From: Gammaproteobacteria bacterium
GTDB taxonomy: Bacteria; Pseudomonadota; Gammaproteobacteria; Acidiferrobacterales; Sulfurifustaceae
Reading direction: 5' to 3'
Length of the DNA: 64,000 nt
Assembly (NCBI GenBank): GCA_016199745.1
Contig: JACQFZ010000071.1
Location: 62,001-126,000 of the forward strand
A program made the position numbers and the translations under genes. Below the pieces are notes generated by a model. The model was not told where the DNA came from, made no database searches, and saw only the letters and a program-made list of their open reading frames with translations. This document shows, one piece after another, positions 63,111 to 64,000 of this stretch. Positions within the stretch are counted from its first letter, which is position 1; every line of letters begins with the position of its first letter.

Positions 63111-64000
63111 ATGCTTCCCCGTTTCCGCAAACCCCGCGAAGCCGTACGGCTTCTACTCTACGCATTGTGCGTCGCGTCCGGGAGCGTATGGGCAGAAGAA
63201 TCCGTCGATACCTGTCCCATCGACCGCGTTACCACTCCGCCGGTCCCGCGGACAGCTTCATCGACACCTGGTCCAACTCATGCTCGCGCCGACAGCGTCG
63301 TTTCGCACAATGCCGATGTTACCGAGCTCAAGGGCAATGCCGAGGTCGAACGCGATGGAGAGCGGGTAGGCGCCGACTATCTGCGCTACAACCGCACAAC
63401 CAGCCAAGCAGACGCCAACGGTAACGTCACGATGACCTCGCCGGACGGCGCGCAATTCCGAACGGGCGAGGCCCATCTCAAGCTCAACGATCGCATCGGC
63501 TTCACCGATGCCGGCACTTTCCGCCTGCCGACGAACCAAGGCCGCGGCGACATGCAGCACACCGACTTCGAAGGCAAGGACATGACGCGCCTCAAAGATG
63601 TGCGCTTCACCACCTGCCCCGAGGGACGCAACGACTGGTACTTACACGCCCGCACGCTCGATCTCGATAACAAAGAAGATCTCGGCACCGCACACCAGGT
63701 CACGCTCGATATCGGCGGCGTGCCGCTGATATATCTGCCCTACCTCAGTTTCCCAATATCGAACGAGCGTAAGAGCGGCTTCCTGATGCCGGAGTTCGGT
63801 TATGGCAGCGATCTCGGAGTTATCGTTGCCGCGCCGTACTACTTCAACCTAGCGCCTAATTACGATGCGACCCTGACGCCGCGGCTGCTGACCGAACGCG
63901 GCCTGCAATGGCGTGGTCAATTTCGATATTTAGGGCCTGGCTTCGAAGGCATATTCGACGGCGAATACCTACACGACGACAAACAGACGGAAGAGGACCG
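63111..64000 (+). CDS. lptD: LptD, outer-membrane LPS assembly protein; 3' end beyond window
   Basis: The 296 visible residues begin with a signal peptide (LLLYALCVASGSVWAEE). A Cys-containing N-terminal segment (DTCPIDR) and an OstA-like domain follow (DVTELKGNAEVERDGERVGADYLRYN, VTMTSPDGAQFRTGEA), then the first strands of the barrel (YLPYLSFPISNERKSGFLMPEFGYGSD). LptD inserts lipopolysaccharide into the outer leaflet together with LptE. Its divergent orientation from amgK-murU matches Pseudomonas. Confidence 0.95.
   Translation, partial: MLPRFRKPREAVRLLLYALCVASGSVWAEESVDTCPIDRVTTPPVPRTASSTPGPTHARADSVVSHNADVTELKGNAEVERDGERVGADYLRYNRTTSQADANGNVTMTSPDGAQFRTGEAHLKLNDRIGFTDAGTFRLPTNQGRGDMQHTDFEGKDMTRLKDVRFTTCPEGRNDWYLHARTLDLDNKEDLGTAHQVTLDIGGVPLIYLPYLSFPISNERKSGFLMPEFGYGSDLGVIVAAPYYFNLAPNYDATLTPRLLTERGLQWRGQFRYLGPGFEGIFDGEYLHDDKQTEED

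Overview
The window reads as a chromosomal segment of a gammaproteobacterium of roughly 55-60% GC (estimated by eye). Gene order matches a block known from Pseudomonas: pilJIHG / gshB / tonB3 / yqgE-ruvX-pyrR-pyrB-pyrC' / pilU-pilT / proC-yggT, and at the right end murU-amgK next to lptD. Some content differs from Pseudomonas: an ATP-grasp-type glutamate-cysteine ligase of the Acidithiobacillus kind, a homo-oligomeric ATP sulfurylase, and a proteasome-like Anbu cluster. A sulfur-oxidiser-like gammaproteobacterium (Acidiferrobacterales or Chromatiales neighbourhood) is plausible, but this is inference; no rRNA or other taxonomic marker is present.

Layout. 1-2766: twitching chemosensory genes pilJ (cut by the left edge), pilI, pilH and pilG on the minus strand. 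3121-6399: glutathione synthesis (gshA, gshB) and a TonB protein. 6637-12459: a divergent pair of large exported proteins, a PKD lipoprotein with 14 beta-propeller-type repeats and a beta-helix protein with three CBM6-like domains, inserted into the otherwise conserved block. 12665-16649: yqgE-ruvX-pyrR-pyrB-pyrC' with overlapping ends, then a possible 35-residue membrane peptide. 16723-17784: an AT-rich unknown secreted protein. 17913-21760: pilU and pilT (minus), proC and yggT (plus). 21829-31515: a dynamin-like GTPase, an alpha/beta hydrolase with an extra C-terminal domain, an AmpG-like permease, a DUF455 ferritin-like protein, a YbbA/YbbP-type ABC exporter and tesA. 31549-37396: xthA, pyrE, a bactofilin, a TauE/SafE permease, a DUF4124 protein, sat and an App1-like phosphatase. 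37597-41779: the Anbu cluster (ATP-grasp, alpha-E, transglutaminase, Anbu protease). 42002-44748: an orphan ParA, a DUF2817 peptidase and rarD.

44749-48550 is a scarred accessory region: a truncated ectC, a short-chain dehydrogenase, a possible Fe-ADH tail, a VOC protein, a LysR regulator, dispersed repeats and an IS66 remnant. Core genes resume with ansA, aspA, a YkgJ cysteine-cluster protein, a ferritin-like protein, a broken cytochrome c, a Ser/Thr kinase, ackA, a lipoprotein and a PfkB kinase. The last part holds a split class II ribonucleotide reductase (nrdJa/nrdJb) behind two NrdR-like boxes. It is followed by an unexplained 0.9-kb stretch with promoter, hairpins and a 16-residue lysine-rich micro-ORF, and then murU, amgK and the start of lptD.

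The strongest leads for something undescribed are the 60.5-61.2 kb unit with its micro-ORF, the 35-residue peptide behind pyrC', and the divergent secreted-protein pair at 6.6-12.5 kb. No CRISPR array, tRNA, rRNA or phage module was recognised.
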